Positions 61,259 to 64,000 of a stretch of 64,000 nt of DNA are shown here, piece after piece; positions within the stretch are counted from its first letter, which is position 1; every line of letters begins with the position of its first letter. Made by a program: the position numbers and the translations under genes. Origin of the DNA: Candidatus Eisenbergiella merdigallinarum (lineage in GTDB: Bacteria; Bacillota; Clostridia; Lachnospirales; Lachnospiraceae); contig DWXE01000006.1 in the NCBI GenBank assembly GCA_019119355.1, positions 100,260-164,259 of the forward strand, in the 5' to 3' direction. The notes under the pieces are model-generated. The model made no database searches. It was not told the origin of the DNA and saw nothing but the letters and a program-made list of their open reading frames with translations.

Positions 61259-61672
61259 ATGGACTTTTTTATAGCAATGAAGCCGCCGACCGCAACCGCG
61301 CAGGAAAAACAGGTGCGCATCGTGAACGGCAAACCGATATTTTACGATCCCGCTCCCGTGAAGGACGCGAAGAAACTGCTCATCGGTCATCTCATCCTTC
61401 ATAAGCCGGACAAACCGATAGAAGGAGCCGTCTCGCTCACGACGCTGTGGCTCTTTCCGAAGGGCAAGTCCCATAAGAACGGCGACTGGCGGGTGACCAA
61501 GCCCGATACCGACAATTTGCAGAAGCTCCTCAAGGACTGCATGACAAAATGCGGATTCTGGAAGGACGATGCCCAGGTAGTCAGGGAGACCGTTGAGAAA
61601 CGCTGGTCGGATGAGCCGACCGGCATATACATCGAAATTACCGAACTGGAGGTGAAGCAGGATGCCAAATAA
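61259..61672 (+). CDS. rusA: RusA-family Holliday junction resolvase
   Basis: The 137-residue protein contains the RusA signature KPDTDNLQKLLKDCM...FWKDDAQVV with the metal-binding aspartates. RusA dimers cut Holliday junctions made during phage recombination. The 162-nt gap upstream carries no gene, and ACGGAGGTG lies just before the start. Confidence 0.92.
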   Translation: MDFFIAMKPPTATAQEKQVRIVNGKPIFYDPAPVKDAKKLLIGHLILHKPDKPIEGAVSLTTLWLFPKGKSHKNGDWRVTKPDTDNLQKLLKDCMTKCGFWKDDAQVVRETVEKRWSDEPTGIYIEITELEVKQDAK

Positions 61673-62171
61673 CATATACCGCAATTCCGAGGGCTATTAC
61701 GATCCGACCGCAGGAGCCGCCCTCGCAAAATGCGACAGGAAGGAAAAAAGCGACCGCAGGAAGGCGATTCGTAAGTCAAATGCAAAAGCCCGGAAACAGG
61801 CCGCCTCCGAATATCGGTCTATTGTCTATATCTGCAGCAGATATGCCGGGGATATCGCAAACAATGTGATAGCGGCACAGAGATATTGCCGATTCGCCGT
61901 TGATAGCGGATACATCCCCTTTGCGGCGCACCTTTTATTTCCTTTATTCCTTAATGACGCGATTCCCGCCGAGCGGATGCTGGGGCTGTCCTTCGGAAAC
62001 ATCTTCATGGACAAATGCGACGAGGTATGGATTTTCGGCTCGGAATATTCGGCTGGTATGCAGGCGGAATACGACCGCGCCGTAAAGAAGGGCTACCGAA
62101 TCCGCTATTTCACAACCGACTGCCGTGAGGTCACAGGTCACGGGAACGGAGGTGGCGATGGACCCATATGA
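61662..62171 (+). CDS. DUF7768/DUF4406-like phage protein
   Basis: The 169-residue protein has a C-terminal Rossmann-like domain (YICSRYAGDIANNVIAAQRYCRFAVDSGYIPFAAHLL ... EVWIFGSEYSAGMQAEYDRA) related to nucleoside 2-deoxyribosyltransferase-like folds. The N-terminal 50 residues are basic (CDRKEKSDRRKAIRKSNAKARK). Its cellular role is unknown. It overlaps rusA by 11 nt. Confidence 0.78.
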   Translation: MPNNIYRNSEGYYDPTAGAALAKCDRKEKSDRRKAIRKSNAKARKQAASEYRSIVYICSRYAGDIANNVIAAQRYCRFAVDSGYIPFAAHLLFPLFLNDAIPAERMLGLSFGNIFMDKCDEVWIFGSEYSAGMQAEYDRAVKKGYRIRYFTTDCREVTGHGNGGGDGPI

Positions 62172-62370
62172 AAAACTGGCGAACGCCATCATCATCCAGG
62201 CGGCAAAGGACTACCGCACCGCCTTAAGGAAACTGCGGAGAAATCCGCGAAACCATCTCGCTCAAGCGGAGGCTGAATCCATAGATCGGTTCTTCCGCTC
62301 CGGCTGGTACAAGTGCCTCACCGATGTGGATGGCGAAATGGTGATACGAAAACTCAGAGAGGAGGATTAA
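62158..62370 (+). CDS. small phage protein
   Basis: The 70-residue protein MDPYEKLANAIIIQAAKDYRTALRKLRRNPRN... is a small helical protein often seen before the ArpU/DUF1492 regulator in Clostridia phages. ATG 62158 overlaps the previous gene by 14 nt and has GGAGGTG upstream; the track's 11 earlier residues are unsupported. Confidence 0.68.
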   Translation: MDPYEKLANAIIIQAAKDYRTALRKLRRNPRNHLAQAEAESIDRFFRSGWYKCLTDVDGEMVIRKLREED

Positions 62371-62375
62371 CGGCT

Positions 62376-62801
62376 ATGACTGCAAAAGAATATCTGCGTC
62401 AGGCGTACCGGCTTGACCACAGGATAAATTCCGACCTTGCGGAACTCGAACGGCTCCGCGACATGGAAGGCAGCATCAGTTCTCCCAGCTTCGAGGAACA
62501 CTATAACCCGAACCGCAACACGGAGGCTCCCTTCATCCGCTGCCTTGAGAAGGTGTGGGATTTGGAGATGAAGATAAAGACCGAGATCGACAAACTCATA
62601 TCCTTAAAAGACCAGATGCGCGAGGTGATTGACGCCGTCCAGAACACGGACGAGCAGATGGTTCTCCGCTACCGCTATATCCATAACATGACATGGGAGC
62701 AGATCGGTGACGAACTCAAAGCTGACGAAAGCACGGTCAGACGGTGGCACCGCAGGGCGCTTGCAAGCGTTATCGTCCCGGCTGATCCCATCGTGATATA
62801 A
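62376..62801 (+). CDS. DUF1492/ArpU-like late regulator
   Basis: The 141-residue protein has a helical N-terminal part (LRQAYRLDHRINSDLAELERL) and a sigma-region-4-like helix-turn-helix (VLRYRYIHNMTWEQIGDELKADESTVRRWHRRAL). This family is thought to switch on phage late (packaging and structural) genes, matching its position just before the HNH and terminase genes. ATG 62376 has GAGGAGG upstream. Confidence 0.83.
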   Translation: MTAKEYLRQAYRLDHRINSDLAELERLRDMEGSISSPSFEEHYNPNRNTEAPFIRCLEKVWDLEMKIKTEIDKLISLKDQMREVIDAVQNTDEQMVLRYRYIHNMTWEQIGDELKADESTVRRWHRRALASVIVPADPIVI

Positions 62802-62942
62802 ATGTGCCGAAAATACCCGGTTTTGCCCAGCAATGCCCACCTTGCATTTATGGTACATTATAATCAGCGGAGCAGAATCAAGAAGCCTCAAGGGTGCAGA
62901 CCTTTGGGGCTTTCTTCATGCCCAGGAAAGCGAGGTGAAAGG

Positions 62943-63290
62943 ATGCCAAGGAAACCGAAACGACCATGCCGCTATCCCGGATGCGGTCGGCTCTCTGACG
63001 GTCCCTACTGTGAGGAACACAGGAAAGCCGTGCGGGACGATTACAACCGTTACGAACGCGCTCCCGACAGCAACAAGAAATACGGCAGGTGTTGGAAACG
63101 AATCCGAGACCGCTACGCTGCGGCACACCCGCTGTGCGAACGCTGCCTCAAGGAAGGTCGGTACACTCCCGTCGAGGAAGTGCATCACATCGTTCCCATC
63201 TCGAAAGGCGGCGACCACAGGGAAAGCAATCTGATGAGTCTTTGTCAGTCGTGCCACACCAAAATCCATGTGGAGATGGGCGACCGGTAG
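62943..63290 (+). CDS. phage HNH endonuclease
   Basis: The 115-residue protein has two zinc-type cysteine pairs (CRYPGCGRLS and CERCLKEG) and an intact HNH motif VHHIVPISKGGDHRESNLMSLCQSCHTKIH. HNH proteins next to the small terminase are needed for cos-end cleavage in some phages. ATG 62943 follows GAGGTGAAAGG; the track start lies in non-coding sequence. Upstream, 62802-62942 has a weak hairpin (AAGCC...GGCTT) and no gene. Confidence 0.92.
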   Translation: MPRKPKRPCRYPGCGRLSDGPYCEEHRKAVRDDYNRYERAPDSNKKYGRCWKRIRDRYAAAHPLCERCLKEGRYTPVEEVHHIVPISKGGDHRESNLMSLCQSCHTKIHVEMGDR

Positions 63291-63423
63291 GGCGATCAAA
63301 ATCTCTGCGGGACCTATAGCGGACAGCGGCCCGGGGCTTCGTGCGCGAAAAAGGCGAAATCAAAAGGGTAATTGACGGCGGCCTGTCAGGGCTGCTTATT
63401 TTTTGCGGAAAAGAGGTGAGAAA

Positions 63424-63972
63424 ATGCCGACAAAATCCAATAACACAGGCGGGCGCGGCGGTGCGAGACCCGGTGCGGGAAGGAAAAAGTCTGCGGTCAA
63501 GGAGAAAGCCGAGAACGGCAATCCGGGCGGACGGAAGCTGGAAGTGCTGGACATTCCCGAAGTCGAGGGTGTCGATATGCCAAAGCCCCATGAGTTCCTC
63601 TCTGCCGAGCAGCGTGACGGAAGTACGCTCCAGGCGGAGGAAATCTATAAAGAAACCTGGGAGTGGCTGAAGAAGATCGGCTGTGCGGCAAAGGTATCTC
63701 CCCAGCTATTGGAGCGGTATGCCATGTGCAGCGCCCGCTGGATTCAGTGTGAGGAGATGACCAACCGCATGGGCTTCCTCTCCAAGCACCCCACTACCCA
63801 GAAGCCAATCCCATCGCCGTTTATCAACATCGGCATCAACTACATGAACCAGGCAGTGCGGCTCTGGAACGAGATATTCCAGATCGTAAAGGAAAACTGC
63901 AGCACCGATTACGGGGAGGTTTCTCCCCAGGACGATTTGATGGAGCGTCTGCTCCGGGCAAGGAAGGGGTGA
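63424..63972 (+). CDS. phage terminase small subunit, P27 family
   Basis: The 182-residue protein has a basic glycine-rich start (GGRGGARPGAGRKKSAVKE), then the P27 terminase core (YKETWEWLKKIGCAAKVSPQLLERYAMCSARWIQCEE ... PSPFINIGINYMNQAVRLWNEIF). It recognises phage DNA for packaging. ATG 63424 follows AAAGAGGTGAGAAA. Together with HNH upstream it marks the start of the late region. Confidence 0.9.
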   Translation: MPTKSNNTGGRGGARPGAGRKKSAVKEKAENGNPGGRKLEVLDIPEVEGVDMPKPHEFLSAEQRDGSTLQAEEIYKETWEWLKKIGCAAKVSPQLLERYAMCSARWIQCEEMTNRMGFLSKHPTTQKPIPSPFINIGINYMNQAVRLWNEIFQIVKENCSTDYGEVSPQDDLMERLLRARKG

Positions 63973-63976
63973 AGCC

Positions 63977-64000
63977 ATGTTTGAGAAAGTAAATCCGTGC
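63977..64000 (+). CDS. start of next phage gene, cut by window edge
   Basis: An ATG at 63977, preceded by AAGGGGTGAAG, opens MFEKVNPC and runs out of the window. A large terminase subunit would be expected after the small one, but FEKVNPC is also how I remember phage-encoded S-adenosylmethionine synthetase starting. Eight residues cannot decide. Confidence 0.35.

Noticed and set aside
16318-64000. Second copy of the AAACCCGCCCGCTACATCGG core as right attachment site
   Set aside because: Looked for GGGTTTGTC-like matches by eye at the region seams (35.4, 37.1, 54.5 kb) and found none convincing.

Overview
The window reads as a chromosome segment of a GC-rich Clostridia (Eubacteriales, Lachnospiraceae-like) carrying a large, AT-richer mobile island that runs off the right edge. 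Evidence for the host group is the YhbY-NadD-YqeK-RsfS cluster, a LexA gene divergent from a LysM SOS protein (lexA/yneA layout), GAAC-N4-GTTC LexA boxes, an RNase G next to the TIGR03936/TIGR03960 radical-SAM pair, and frequent GGAGG ribosome sites with some TTG/GTG starts. All family assignments come from reading the translated sequence; no database search was run.

Layout. (1) 1-16.33 kb: ordinary chromosome with yhbY(partial)-nadD-yqeK-rsfS, lexA/yneA, a two-component system, a XerS-like recombinase coupled to ttcA, dtd, a cytidylate-kinase-like gene, a GH13 glucosidase with a NUDIX hydrolase, rng and two radical-SAM genes. (2) About 16.33-35.4 kb: an integrative mobilizable-type element. 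It holds two translationally coupled tyrosine recombinases and an excisionase, a DUF1351 protein, a Ku-ligase NHEJ pair, a 2.1-kb non-coding region with 25/26-bp iteron-like arrays and inverted repeats, a MobV relaxase, a UvrD-like helicase with a Cas4/AddB-like N-terminus, a catalytically degenerate signal-peptidase homologue, a sigma factor and a CHC2 primase-type protein. It appears to have integrated inside the 5' end of the TIGR03960 gene and to have supplied a new AT-rich 16-codon start for it. (3) 35.4-37.17 kb: a serine recombinase lacking its N-terminal catalytic part, then short repeats resembling transposon ends. (4) 37.17-54.53 kb: a single, very tightly packed 11-gene defence operon read leftwards from one consensus promoter. 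(5) 54.6-64 kb: a GC-richer phage replication module (Gp157, Sak4-like ATPase, DUF669, helicase, primase-helicase, RusA) leading to HNH endonuclease and small terminase, cut by the window edge.

The defence operon is the most interesting content. In transcription order it encodes an ABC-three-component cassette (HNH-like protein, small middle component, DUF2326 ATPase), an XRE regulator, a 5-methylcytosine methyltransferase, a DrmD SNF2 helicase, a beta-class type III Mod-like adenine methyltransferase, a complete type III Res-like helicase-nuclease, and the DISARM core DrmA, DrmB and DrmC. It therefore joins the class 1 marker (DrmD with an adenine methylase), the kind of cytosine methylase known from class 2, a type III restriction nuclease and an ABC-3C system in one transcription unit.

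Other items worth checking are a candidate attenuator before the phage module in which one strand can pair with either of two identical 9-mers, two long hairpins in the leader downstream of the LexA-controlled promoter, and the iteron-like arrays beside the MobV gene.
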